A stretch of DNA of 64,000 nt from Misgurnus anguillicaudatus (lineage: Eukaryota; Chordata; Actinopteri; Cypriniformes; Cobitidae). The stretch is taken from assembly GCF_027580225.2 (NCBI RefSeq), contig NC_073346.2:12054001-12118000 (forward strand), written 5' to 3'. The position numbers and the translations under genes are program-made. Numbering within the stretch: position 1 is the first letter of the stretch; each line of letters opens with the position of its first letter. Under the pieces are notes generated by a model. The model had not been told where the DNA came from. It made no database searches and worked only from the letters and a program-made list of their open reading frames with translations. This document shows, in pieces, positions 44,816 through 54,804 of the stretch.

Positions 44816-47800
44816 GGTCTCACGCTGGGGGCGCTGTGGTGGGGGCTCTGGGGCTTCTTCGGCGGGTAAGTCATCCAGCTCTCCTGGAGCCTCTGGGGCT
44901 CCTTCAGCAGGTAAGTTATCCGGCTCTCCTGGAGCCTCTGGGGCTACGTCATTCACTGGACCCACTACGACAGGTAAGTTCTCAGGCTCCCTTGGGGCCA
45001 CTCGGGCCGGCCCCTCCGCCGGGCCTCTTGGAAAGATGACCCACCCTCCATACCAGGGGGTAGCAGCCTCCGGCTCCTTAGGAGCCACCTCTGTGGCCAG
45101 TGGGGGATAATTTGGACAAGGGCGGATCATGTTCCGATGGACCACCCGATCCGGCCCAGGCTTCCCTTCTGGCCGGATCGTGTAGACCGGCTGCCCCGGT
45201 CTCTGCTGCCGTTGCACAATGTACGGCCTCGCCTCCCACCGATCACTCAGCTTGCCTCCACCTAGTCGCCGATTGTCCCGGACTAGTACCCTTTCTCCAG
45301 GGAGCAGGGGAGCATCCCGCGCCGTCCTATCATACAACCTCTTGTTCTTCTCCCCGGCTGCCTGGATCTTCTTATTTACCTGCTCGTAGGCAAAGTGGAG
45401 ACGGTGGTGGTGTCGTCCCACCCACTCGGTCACGTTCCCTTCTCTCTCACCTCCCGCTGCTCCCAATAGGAGATCTGTGGGCAAGCGGATGTGTCTTCCA
45501 AACATTAAGTACGTGGGGGCATACCCCGTTGTACTGTGCACGCTGTTATTATAGGCTTGTAATAGATTCGGCAAAGCACTCACCCAATCATCCTGGCGTC
45601 TCTGGTCCAGAGTTCCCAGCAGATTCAACAGGGTCTGATTGAAGCGCTCACATCCTCCGTTTCCTTGGGGATGGTACGAGGTCGTATGGGTCTTTACACA
45701 CCCGTACAGTTGGCATAGCTCTCGGATGACGCGGGACTCGAAGTTCGGGCCCTGATCCGAGTGCAGAAACTCAGGGCACCCAAATGGCTGGAACACTGCC
45801 CTCCATAATGCTGTGGCTGTGGTACTTGCTGTCTGGTTGAGGGTGGGGATAGCCCAGGCGTATTTGGTGAACAAATCTGTCACCACTAAGATGTTCTGGT
45901 ACCGGTCCTTGGGACGACTCAGGGTCAGATAGTCCATCGCCACAATATGGAGGGGGGCCTTTGCGAGGATCGGGACCATCGGTGCTCGGGGTTCCTGCCG
46001 GGATTTAAACAGAGTACATCGGGGACATGCTTGAATGAATGTACTCACGGAAATCTCCATTCCTGGCCAATAGAAGTGTCGGCGTAGCAACGACATGGTG
46101 CGTTCCTGCCCCTGGTGTCCCATCTGGTCATGGTAGGCCTCTAACAGTGCCCGAACTTGGCCGGCCGGTACCACAATCTGGCTAACCTCCTCATCGGTCC
46201 CCGGGTCCCGTATGGCCCTACACAATACACCTTCACGCAACTTCAATTTCTCCCATTGTCCCAGTATTTTTCGACCCACCTCTGTCTGGGCTTGTCTCTC
46301 GGCGGGGGTCGGCCGCCGGGCCTGCCGAAGCCACTCGCCCAGATTCCGCAGCTCTCGATCCTCCTGCTGTCTAGCCTTCCAACGCTGGGGGTCCCATCCC
46401 CAACTTACAGGTGCTGCCTCCCGTTGGCTCCCAGGCGCCTCCACTACGCCGACCACCAGTCCTTCCTCTCCTTGTTCTCCCTCGAATGGGGCCGGGCCCC
46501 TCGAATCGGCCCTAGCTGGCAACCGGGAGAGGGCATCTGCGTTGGTGTGCTCCCGCCCCGGGCGGTACTGCAGCTGGTAGTTGTAATTGGCTAGCTGGGC
46601 CACCCATCGCTGCTCTACTGCTCCCAACCGGGCTGTCTGTAAATGTACCAGAGGGTTGTTATCGGTGACCACGGTTACCTTGGCCCCCCAGAGGTAATCC
46701 TTGAATTTCTCGCTCAAGGCCCATTTCAGCGCCAGCAGTTCGAGCTTGAACGAACTGTAATTTGCATCGTTTCGTTCAGCGGGATGGAGGCTCCGGCTGG
46801 CATAGGCGATCACCCGTTCCACTCCATCTTGTTTCTGCGCAAGCACCGCTCCCAGGCCCAGATTACTGGCATCTGTATAGAGTAGGAAGGGTTGAGAGAA
46901 GTCAGCGTACGCCAAAATCGGGGCTTGTAAAAGTTCTTGCTTCAGGACCCTAAAGGCCGTCTCACATTCTGGGGTCCATCCCACCGTGGGGGATCCTCGT
47001 CCCCGTGGTCGTCCCGTCCCGACCAGCAGCTGGTTCAAGGGTCTGGCGATCTTAGAGAACCCTTTAATAAATCGTCGGTAGTAGCCAACAAAGCCTAAGA
47101 ATGATCTCATTTGCCTTACAGTCCTGGGGACCTCCCAGTCCCGAACTGCCGGTACCTTCCCGGGATCAACGGCCACACCAGCTGCGCTCACCACGTGTCC
47201 CAGGAACTGCACCTTACGGCGCAGCAGGTGGCACTTCTCCGGTTGCAACTTCAACCCATACCTCTCCATCTCTCGGAACACCTTTTCCAGGTGCTGCAAG
47301 TGAGTCTCGAAGTCTGGGGAATACACAATCACGTCATCAAGGTATACCAGCACAGATTCTATTAACTGACCTCCCAAACATCGTTGCATCAGTCTCTGGA
47401 AGGTGGCGGGGGCGTTGCAAAGACCGAAGGGCATCCGGTCCCACTCAAAAAGACCAAATGGCGTGGTAAAGGCGGTCTTCTCTCGGTCCCGTTCCTCAAC
47501 CGGTACCTGCCAGTACCCGCTGGCCAAATCCAAGGTGGAATACCAGGCAGACTTGGTCAAACTTGTCAGGGAGTCCTCAATACGAGGTAAGGGAAACGCG
47601 TCTTTCTTGGTCAAGCTGTTCAACTTCCTATAGTCCACACAGAACCTCCAGGCCCCGGTCTTCTTCTGGACAAGCACTATCGGTGCCGCCCATGGGCTAC
47701 TACTCTCTCTCACGATCCCCTGCTCTAGCATACCTTGCAAAAGGGTCCTCACTTCGGTATATAGGGTGGGGGGTATTGGTCGGTACCGCTCCCGACTTGG

Positions 47801-48904
47801 TGCAGCTTCTCCCGTAGGGATACTATGTCGTATTACCGTCGTGCAACCATAGTCTTCATCATGGGTGGAAAACACATGTTGCCATTTCTTCAGTAGCTTC
47901 TGTAGCTCTTCCACTTGTTCCTGCTCCAGGTCCTCTCCTCGTAAGGAGTCCCCTGTCAAGTGGGCCGGTACCTCGTTCTCCCTCGTCCTAGATGCTCCTA
48001 CGGTTTGCGTTAGTGCTACCTCAACTACTGCAGGGTGCACTCGCCGGAAACTCACATCTTCCCTGTCCCGCACCTGATGTCCCTCGACCGACGTCACCGT
48101 CACCAGCCGCTGGTGCTTGTGTAAGTGTATTGGGTAGGGGTTTTCATTACAGACCTTCACCGGCACTCGGCCTCGTCGTACTACCGTCAGTCCTCGGGCC
48201 ACCCTCACCTGTGTGCAGTCTTCGTGAGGTTCTACCAACACCCAACTCTCAGAGCCTCGACGCTGTTGTGGCACCCTGGCCCACACTATGGCTTCACTTT
48301 CTGCTGGCACCGACAATGCGAATCGACATGCTACTCGACCAACCTCTTCTCGGCCATCTTGGTTCTTAGCCAGCTGCACTCGCCTGCAGTCGGCCACTAC
48401 TCGTTCCCAGCCTGGCCGCTCGGCCCTCGGTATTGTCTGAACGGGCCTAGCCCGAAATAGCTCCTCCCAACACTCCGAGAGGACATTCATACCCAGGAGG
48501 GCTCGATGGCGGCCGAGGCAATGGTCCTGTACAATGATGACCCCCTTCTGCGGGACTCGTACTCCATACAATTCAAAGTCGGTAAGTCGATAGCCGATGT
48601 AGGGGATCTCTAAGCCGTTCGCCCCCTTCAGGGTAAGCCAGGGCGCTTCAACCTTGTGTGCGGGGTAGGCTCCAAATAATTCATGGGACAAGCTTTCTGA
48701 AAATAAAGTCACTTGAGAACCCGTGTCGACGAGACAGCGTACCGTGGTGCCACATACCTGGGCCTCTACTATTGGGCTAAGCCCAATCATCCCGTCCTGG
48801 GGTTCCATTCTTCCATGGGGGTCACTTTGGGGGGCGCCGACCACATGACCCACTGTGGCCGGTCGTCTTAAAAACCCCCCTCGGAGGTTCTTCGTGGTCC
48901 GCAC
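44801..48904 (-). CDS. Gypsy Pol polyprotein (protease, RT, RNase H, integrase)
   Basis: A single open frame of about 1,367 codons. Near its start is an aspartic protease (CLVDTGSQVTLF). The RT has FCVDYRKLN and the YLDD catalytic box (codons at 47344-47333), then RNase H (LLYTDASNLGLGAVLAQ, ADALSRLP). The integrase has an H-H-C-C zinc region (HDQMGHQG, CPRCTLFKS), core residues in VTDLFTKYAW, HSDQGPNFES and the ERFNQT helix, and a GPY/F-like module (LSDRWEARPYIV). It ends in Pro-rich repeats (EAPGEPDNLP, EAPGELDDLP) and a stop inside the 3' LTR. There is no ATG at the beginning; the frame overlaps the end of gag in the -1 frame, so it should be made as Gag-Pol. No internal stop is seen. Confidence 0.95.
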   Translation of the reverse strand: MRTTKNLRGGFLRRPATVGHVVGAPQSDPHGRMEPQDGMIGLSPIVEAQVCGTTVRCLVDTGSQVTLFSESLSHELFGAYPAHKVEAPWLTLKGANGLEIPYIGYRLTDFELYGVRVPQKGVIIVQDHCLGRHRALLGMNVLSECWEELFRARPVQTIPRAERPGWERVVADCRRVQLAKNQDGREEVGRVACRFALSVPAESEAIVWARVPQQRRGSESWVLVEPHEDCTQVRVARGLTVVRRGRVPVKVCNENPYPIHLHKHQRLVTVTSVEGHQVRDREDVSFRRVHPAVVEVALTQTVGASRTRENEVPAHLTGDSLRGEDLEQEQVEELQKLLKKWQHVFSTHDEDYGCTTVIRHSIPTGEAAPSRERYRPIPPTLYTEVRTLLQGMLEQGIVRESSSPWAAPIVLVQKKTGAWRFCVDYRKLNSLTKKDAFPLPRIEDSLTSLTKSAWYSTLDLASGYWQVPVEERDREKTAFTTPFGLFEWDRMPFGLCNAPATFQRLMQRCLGGQLIESVLVYLDDVIVYSPDFETHLQHLEKVFREMERYGLKLQPEKCHLLRRKVQFLGHVVSAAGVAVDPGKVPAVRDWEVPRTVRQMRSFLGFVGYYRRFIKGFSKIARPLNQLLVGTGRPRGRGSPTVGWTPECETAFRVLKQELLQAPILAYADFSQPFLLYTDASNLGLGAVLAQKQDGVERVIAYASRSLHPAERNDANYSSFKLELLALKWALSEKFKDYLWGAKVTVVTDNNPLVHLQTARLGAVEQRWVAQLANYNYQLQYRPGREHTNADALSRLPARADSRGPAPFEGEQGEEGLVVGVVEAPGSQREAAPVSWGWDPQRWKARQQEDRELRNLGEWLRQARRPTPAERQAQTEVGRKILGQWEKLKLREGVLCRAIRDPGTDEEVSQIVVPAGQVRALLEAYHDQMGHQGQERTMSLLRRHFYWPGMEISVSTFIQACPRCTLFKSRQEPRAPMVPILAKAPLHIVAMDYLTLSRPKDRYQNILVVTDLFTKYAWAIPTLNQTASTTATALWRAVFQPFGCPEFLHSDQGPNFESRVIRELCQLYGCVKTHTTSYHPQGNGGCERFNQTLLNLLGTLDQRRQDDWVSALPNLLQAYNNSVHSTTGYAPTYLMFGRHIRLPTDLLLGAAGGEREGNVTEWVGRHHHRLHFAYEQVNKKIQAAGEKNKRLYDRTARDAPLLPGERVLVRDNRRLGGGKLSDRWEARPYIVQRQQRPGQPVYTIRPEGKPGPDRVVHRNMIRPCPNYPPLATEVAPKEPEAATPWYGGWVIFPRGPAEGPARVAPREPENLPVVVGPVNDVAPEAPGEPDNLPAEGAPEAPGELDDLPAEEAPEPPPQRPQRETQVTF

Positions 48905-49869
48905 TGCCTACTCACATGCCCGGCGGTCCCACACCGATTACAAATGGGCCTCCCTTGCTCGTCCCACTCGAACCTAGGCCGACTCGCCTGCCAGGGCCGC
49001 CTCATCCCATCCCGGCCTCGCTCAGAGTACGTCCGTTCTCGGGGGGCGGGCCCTTCTTCTTTCCTTCCCGGCCCTAGGCGCAGTTCCCCTACCAGGGCCT
49101 TGGTTAGCTCGGCCATCTGATCTCGCACGTCTTTCAAGAGCTCCATCTTCAATGTTTGTTTCCAGTCTGATACCTCGGAGGCTGCCGCCGGGCCACTCAC
49201 TGCTGCACATACGGGGGCCTCCTTGGCTTCCGCTTGGTCGCCTTCCAAGGCCATGGCCTCCTTTTTCAGGTCATCGAACGTGAGCTCAGGGTCTCGTCTA
49301 AACTGCACTTGGAGATTTTGTCGTAGGGGGCCCTCCCGTAGCCCTAACAGGAACTGGTCCCTTAACATGGTCTCCTCATCCCCAATCCCATGATCTCGTC
49401 GTCGATGTAGACGTGTATACTGCTCGCGCAGCTTCAGGGCGAAGGCTCGAATGGACTGGTGGGGGCCCTGCTTACAATTAAAGAACTGCGCCCTCAGGAC
49501 GGCCACAGGGGTGGTATCACCATACTGTTCGGTGAGGAAGTGGAAGATGGTCTGGGCGGTGGCTCGAACGGCTTCGGGGGCAGCCTGTACTTCTCGCCGG
49601 GCTTCCCCTCCTAGTGAGTTTAATACAAACTGCTGTTGTTGACTGGCACTCAGCCCTTGAAGGCCGGCCAAATACTCAAGTTGGGCTCTCCACTCCGTCA
49701 AATGAACCTCGGACTCGACCCCAGTATACTTCTGCACCCAGGGGTTTCCCAGGAACACGGGCATGACACGGGGTGGTGTTTCCGGCCTTTCCGGCACAAC
49801 ACGGGGTGGGGTTTCTGGCCTTTCAGGCACAACACGGGGCGGGGCTTCGGGCAACTCGTCGTCGGCCAT
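48868..49869 (-). CDS. Gypsy Gag protein
   Basis: 333 codons from the ATG at 49869-49867 (MADDELPEAPP). The frame continues 14 codons upstream but without an ATG. The N-terminus has repeated PERPETPPRVV units. The central capsid-like region contains WRAQLEYLAG, FNCKQGPHQSIRAFALKLRE and DQFLLGLREG. The C-terminus is basic with one zinc knuckle CNRCGTAGHVSRQC (CX2CX4HX4C). Gag forms the particle and binds the genomic RNA. It ends at TAA 48870-48868, directly after a slippery heptamer. Confidence 0.93.
   Translation of the reverse strand: MADDELPEAPPRVVPERPETPPRVVPERPETPPRVMPVFLGNPWVQKYTGVESEVHLTEWRAQLEYLAGLQGLSASQQQQFVLNSLGGEARREVQAAPEAVRATAQTIFHFLTEQYGDTTPVAVLRAQFFNCKQGPHQSIRAFALKLREQYTRLHRRRDHGIGDEETMLRDQFLLGLREGPLRQNLQVQFRRDPELTFDDLKKEAMALEGDQAEAKEAPVCAAVSGPAAASEVSDWKQTLKMELLKDVRDQMAELTKALVGELRLGPGRKEEGPAPRERTYSERGRDGMRRPWQASRPRFEWDEQGRPICNRCGTAGHVSRQCGPRRTSEGGF
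48871..48877 (-). promoter_or_regulatory. Putative -1 ribosomal frameshift heptamer GGGTTTT at the gag stop
   Basis: Read on the minus strand in the gag frame the sequence is G GGT TTT followed at once by TAA, which fits the X-XXY-YYZ slippery pattern. Pol is open in the -1 frame across this point and continues to the protease. A stop codon right after the slippery site would favour slippage. A downstream pseudoknot was not assessed. Confidence 0.7.
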
Positions 49870-49923
49870 TGGAGGACCTTGGTCGCTCAACTCGAGGTGG
49901 AATCCTGCCAACTACGCCAAATC

Positions 49924-51859
49924 TGTCACACCCCGGGGCGGACCCGAATATGCTACTGGGCCACACCCCTCTTAACTCTTCCACCTCGAGGAGTTTCCCA
50001 AGACCACCCCAATGACCAGACAGACGAGTATACTATAATTAAAACAAGCTTTATTAAATATTTAAAAAGGGGAAAGGGGGAAGGGGAAAAGGGAACTTTA
50101 AAACTAATGTGGCTCTTCTTTGCCTCCAGGGCCACTTGGGGAAAAGACTGGGGGCCGGGGCTCTGGCCCAGCAACCCGTGGCGCGCTCCGCTTCTCCTGG
50201 AGGCAGAATCGAGCACAGTCAGACCAGGGCAAACACTCCACTGATGCTCGCCGCACCGGGGGATCCTCGTTCCCACACGGAGCTTCACTGGTTCAGGTAA
50301 GTAGTTAAGTGCCGGGGGATCCTCGTTCCCACACAGAGCTCCACTGGTTCAGGTAGGTAGTCGCTACAAGCACAGAACAGGTTTATTCCACAGGTTGCGT
50401 TACTCACAGTGCCGGGGGATCCTCGTTCCCACACGGAGCTCCACTGGTTCAGGTAGGTAGTCGCTACAAGCACAGAACAGGTTATTCCACAGGTTGCGTT
50501 ACTCACAGTGCCGGGGGATCCTCGTTCCCACACGGAGCTCCACTGGTTCGGGTAGGTTGTTGCTATAAGCACAGAACAGGTTATTCCACAGGTTGCGTTA
50601 CTCACAGTGCCGGGGGATCCTCGTCCCCACACGGAGCTCCACTGGTTCAGGTAGGTAGTCGCTACAAACACAGAACAGGTTATTCCACAGGTTGCGTTAC
50701 TCACAGTGCCGGGGGATCCTCGTTCCCACACGGAGCTCCACTGGTTCAGGTAGGTTGTTGCTATAAGCACAGAACAGGTTATTTCACAGGCTGCGTTACT
50801 CACAGTGCCGGGGGATCCTCGTCCCCACACATAGCTCCACTGGTTCAGGTAGGTTGTTGAGTGCCGGGGGATCCTCGTTCCCACACAGAGCTCCACTGAT
50901 TCAGGTAAGTAGTAGACGAAGCTCTCGTTGTCACACCCCGGGCACAAGGCTTGATTTTCTCTCTCTCCCTACAGGATTCAGGCCGCAACAGATGTCACCA
51001 TCTCGTGTCTCGTCGGAGGCTGGGCAGTTCGAACGCTACAAGCACAGCATACGCACAGCAAGTCAAGCGTAAACTCCATCAATCAGTGAAACTCACCCAC
51101 AGCACTCCTATACCACGTCACGTGAATTTTAGATCGTCCTTGCCACCTGACCACGACGACCTCGAGAGATTGGTTGGGCAACAACTGGATCACACAAAGG
51201 AGGGAGAGATGTATGGTATTCACAGGCCCGGCGTGTCGGTTATCACTTCCCTGGCTCACCTGCACTTCCTCTTCCCCACAGGGCCACTGGCTTACTGGCG
51301 GCGGTGCTTCGTCCGTGCTTCTGGTCAACCGCGGCTCACCCACGCTCTCCTCTCCAGTGGGGCCAGGGACCTCACGAAACACAAGAACACACACCAGGGT
51401 AATTCTTCATACAAGGCATTTGCAGAGAAGTATCACAGCGGTTACTCACGCTTGGTTGCCAATAACCTCAGTTCACGGTGCTCTCGATGGCTCTATGTCC
51501 ACTCCTTCTCACGTAAACTCCACACTATCCCTTCGTCCGCTGACTGTCTCTTACTCTCTTCCCCAGGAGAGCAATCCGACCAGCGTGGTCCGTCTGCAAA
51601 GCAGCAACACAACGTACACAACGTATACCACAAAACACACCGTTTGATGTCTGCAAGGTGTTTTTATACTCTGACTCTTCTCCTTGTCAGCCTATTAACA
51701 ACCGCTGTGTTAATTTGCCCCACCTGAGCGTGATCAGGCTTAATTTGACTTCGGGGAAACCCCGGAAATGCAATGTGGAAGCCGGATTCCGCCCGTCGTC
51801 CAAATAAGATGTGGAAGCTGGGTTCCGCCCGTCGTTCATTTAAAACGTCACCTGTGACA
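49924..51859 (-). repeat. 5' LTR (minus-strand sense) of the 9-kb gypsy element
   Basis: 1,936 bp. In element sense it begins TGTCACAGGTGACG and ends GGGGTGTGACA. Near-identical to 42685-44815 apart from two missing minisatellite units and a few substitutions and single-base indels. Confidence 0.93.
50256..50915. repeat. LTR minisatellite, ~99-bp unit, about 8 copies
   Basis: Same units as 43018-43880. On the minus strand the array is open without a stop from 50947 to 50285 (220 codons), repeating motifs such as VWERGSPGTVSNATCG. Confidence 0.95.
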
Positions 51860-51889
51860 CGAATGTTGATTCATACCAAAATGCTTTTT

Positions 51890-52250
51890 TGCATAGTTGT
51901 GTTTGTCACATGAAAACGTCTCGGGTTACGTATGTAACTGTTGTTCCCTGAGAAGGGAAAGAGACCCTGCGTCACCCTTGCCATACTTCCTGCGTCCCTG
52001 TAACGCCATCTTTGGCAATATTTCAGATAGGGATATACTTTCTGGTTCCCATGTCAACCTGTCTTTGTCGTTAAGCCTCACCATTGGTTGAATTTGATAT
52101 ACACATTCGGACGCACTTACCCCTGGAGGTGTCCCCAAAGTGTCACCGCAGTGATGCAGCGCAAGTTCCCTCGAAAAGGAAACTGTAACAATGTATCTTA
52201 AAAGGTAACAAGATGCAACCTTGCTCTCGCTTGAAATCTGTCCCCACATA
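51890..52250. repeat. Fragment related to the DIRS-type terminal sequence
   Basis: AACGTCTCGGGTTACGTATG, TAACTG and TTCCCTGAGAAGGG resemble the end sequence at 57888 (AACGTCTCGGTTACGTATGT, then CGTTCCCTGAGGGAAGGG). The rest has diverged, ending near TTCCCTCGAAAAGGAAAC. It lies inside the right half of the old MITE. Confidence 0.45.
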
Positions 52251-52718
52251 TAGTCCTTGAATTTGAGGCTATTGGACCTGGAAAGTCCTTGAAAGGTCTT
52301 TGAATTTGAAGTTAACTAAGGTGTAGGAACCCTGTTGTAGTAGAGTGTTCTGTCTCAATGTTTTCATACGCATGTGCTGTTGTACGCGGACTCTATGCGT
52401 TGTCTCAAATTTTAGGCAGCACGCGGACAATGCGCGCAGACGACCGCAGACCCTTGAAAATTACGTCAACGAAAACGACGTCATGCGGACGGCGCGGACG
52501 CGGACAGCCCTAGTATACTTTCGCTTTAGACTGTTGAACTAAGCGACTGTGTGTGAAGGTCCCAAGCTTTATCTCTCTTTATAACTATTTTAACATCAAG
52601 CAAGTCCTGCACTTAATTTTCCGCGAGTTTTAAAACCGAAACCAAAATCTCAGATGTGCAAGTGGATGGACATGCATTATTTGTATTAAATTAAGCATTA
52701 AGGATGCACACTACTCAG

Positions 52719-52783
52719 AAAGTGTACAAATAAAGATAATTTAAGACGTTTGATGACTTAAATTATCTTTATTTGTACACTTT
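52719..52783. repeat. Perfect 27-bp hairpin at the LINE 5' junction
   Basis: 52719-52745 (AAAGTGTACAAATAAAGATA, then ATTTAAG) is the exact reverse complement of 52757-52783, with an 11-nt loop. The LINE reading frame begins at its right edge. Confidence 0.9.
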
Positions 52784-53991
52784 TTGACCTTCCATTAGTA
52801 TGTAATGATATTGATTTGGTGATGTATGCAGATGATACCGTGCTGTACACTCATGGGAAGAATGCTACAGAGGTTGCTTTAAAATTAACGAATGTAATGC
52901 ATAAGGTTGTGGAATGGTTACATAGCTCATGTCTCACTTTGAATATTGAAAAGACTGTAACCATGTTTTTTAAAAATAGATGTAAACTTAAAGAATGCCC
53001 TGAGGTCTTAGCAAATGGGCATATAATTAAAAATGTGGACCAATTTAAATATCTGGGTGTTATCCTGGACTCAACTCTTACTTTTAAAAAACATGTAAAA
53101 AAATTTGGTAGTACACTTAAATTTAATCTTTTTAATTTCAGACATATAAGAAACTCTCTTACTATTGAGGCATCAACCACTTATTTAAATGCAATGATTG
53201 TTCCGCACTTTTTGTATTGTATGACAAGTTGGTCTCAAGCAAGTAAGACAGCATTGAGACCACTTGAAACGTTATATAAAACAGCCCTTAAGATCCATGA
53301 TAAAAAAACACGTCAATATCACCACTGTAAAATAATGACTAAATATAATATCTTAAGTTTTGAAAATTTAATAATGTATTCAAATGTTTGTCTACTTTTT
53401 AAAATAATTCATAATGGTGTCGCTCCTCCACTAAAAAAAAGTATTGCACTTAACTCAGAAAAGAAAAGAGCTACTCGATCAGCCACTAGAGGAGAGTGCA
53501 ATATTCCCAATCGTAGAACTTCTTTTGGTAAGTCATCTTTTTCTTTTGTGGCTACAACTCAGTGGAATACTCTCCCCACACACCTTATTACTTCTACAAA
53601 TCCATTCATCTTCTCGGGTTTGATAAAAGCTTGGTTACTGTCACAACAAAACTGTACACACTTGTGATGTGTTTGTGTGTGATTGAAATTGGGATAGGTA
53701 AGGATTTATTGTATAATTTGTGTTTGGGTGGGATTAATTTTTGGAGGGGGGGTACATTGAGAACATGAAAGTATTTATTGTAAATTAAGAGTGATTGTGA
53801 TGTAAATTTTATATTTAAATGTTTTTTATTTATATGGAATTTTATATTATTGTGTTATTGACCTGCCAAGGGACTACAGGCGGAAAATAGCACTTGTGCT
53901 ACAACCTGGCACAAGGCATCTCTCCTTGTTCTTATACAAGGTTAATGTTAATTTTGTGCATTGTCCCTGCTTAAATAAAATGAAACTGAAA
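52784..53991 (+). pseudogene. 5'-truncated LINE (L2/CR1/Rex-like), RT C-terminal half and 3' tail
   Basis: One open frame of about 290 codons ends at 53667. It starts inside the RT at VMYADDTVLYTHG (catalytic YADD) and runs through LNIEKTVTMFFKNR, VDQFKYLGVILDSTLTF and the thumb/C-terminal blocks (LYKTALKIHDKK, NVCLLFKIIHNGVAPP). The 3'UTR is about 320 bp and ends TCCCTGCTTAAATAAAATGA plus an AAACTG repeat, the usual L2-type tail. The endonuclease and the N-terminal RT fingers are missing, so it is a dead copy, although what remains has no stops, suggesting a recent insertion. Confidence 0.88.
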
Positions 53992-54159
53992 CTATTTACT
54001 GTCTAAGGATGCGTCTCAAGGAAATTGTAGACGTTTGTTATTTGCACATTATTTTATATTAGTTATGCAGCTGTTTGTCAGTAACTTACTGTAGATTTAA
54101 ATGTATTATTTACTGGCAACAGTTTGTTCAAAGTTAAATGAACATTTAACATAACAAGT

Positions 54160-54312
54160 CTTTACAGAATAAAAAACTATAAAATAACAGTCTCAATGCA
54201 AAGCATTCTGGGAACCAGAAATCCTCATCAACCTTTTTCAGTTTTTTTCCTTCAGATTTTGGTTCCCAGCATGCTTTGCATGAGGCTGTTATTTTAGTTT
54301 TATTCTGTAAAG
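54160..54312. mobile_element. Foldback MITE (CTTTACAGAATAAAA arms)
   Basis: Arms of about 60 bp: CTTTACAGAATAAAA, AAAATAACAGTCTC, ATGCAAAGCATTCTGGGAAC on the left are mirrored by GTTCCCAGCATGCTTTGCAT, GAGGCTGTTATTTT and TTTTATTCTGTAAAG on the right. The loop is about 30 bp. No coding. Confidence 0.85.
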
Positions 54313-54359
54313 ATAAAAGGTGTGTTTAACTGTGATGTATGGCATTTAAGTAAAGTGAG

Positions 54360-54804
54360 AGAGATTCGAGACCAGCTTGTAATGAGGCACCTTGAGATGG
54401 AAGATCCATTTGCAGGCTTTATTATTCTCGTTGTCAGACTGGCAGAATATCAACACCAGCATACACCACAATATAGATAAGGCAGTCTCGTAGTCAATAA
54501 ACAATCCAAAAGGTCAGGGCAGGCAGCAAGTAATCGTAATAACAAATAACAGATCAAAACCGGTAACCAAATAAACACAGACAGAGTAAACGCTCAGAAA
54601 TGACAGACAGAGCAAATCAAGACTTCGCATTGAGGTGGCATTTGAGTCTGGCTTAAATAGGCAGTCCTTGATTTGGATCAGGTGGCAGGCAATCAGTCCT
54701 GGTATGTGGGTTTGTGGGTAGGGTAGTTTGACCAACGCTAATATTCAGGGGATGGCTCCCTCTGGTGGTGATCAGGAGGCGGAGCAGGTGTCTCGTTCAC
54801 AACA
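54360..54804 (-). repeat. 3' LTR of the chromodomain gypsy element (minus sense)
   Basis: In element sense it begins TGTTGTGAACGAGACACC at 54804, just after a G-rich purine tract. The far end near 54360 could not be fixed because the partner LTR is outside the window. Confidence 0.6.

Larger units (their letters stand above)
42685..51859 (-). mobile_element. Full-length Ty3/gypsy retrotransposon with ~2-kb LTRs, apparently intact
   Basis: 9.2 kb in minus orientation: 5' LTR 49924-51859, gag 48868-49869, pol 44801 to about 48904, 3' LTR 42685-44815. The left flank CGAA (42681-42684) is repeated at 51860-51863, a 4-bp target duplication. The internal side of the 5' LTR reads GATTTGGCGTAGTTGGCAGG, where the primer-binding site should lie. 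Both reading frames are open, and the LTRs differ by only about eight small changes outside the minisatellite, so it is recent and may be competent. The pol frame runs through its stop into the first bases of the 3' LTR, and no clean purine tract is seen there. Confidence 0.92.
42461..52334. mobile_element. Old MITE (CAGGG...CCCTG) split by the 9-kb gypsy insertion
   Basis: The left end CAGGGCCCCCATGGGTCCTT at 42461 and the right end GGTGTAGGAACCCTG at 52334 are the two ends of one fish repeat type. Words such as GTCCTTGAAA are present on both sides. The 42685-51859 element lies between them. The flanks TGTTTGTA and TTGTAGTA could be a decayed 8-bp hAT TSD. Confidence 0.55.

Noticed and set aside
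45100..49210. Several 60-180-codon plus-strand open frames across the gypsy gag/pol region
   Set aside because: They are antisense shadows of the intact minus-strand gag and pol, whose protease, RT and integrase motifs fix the coding strand.
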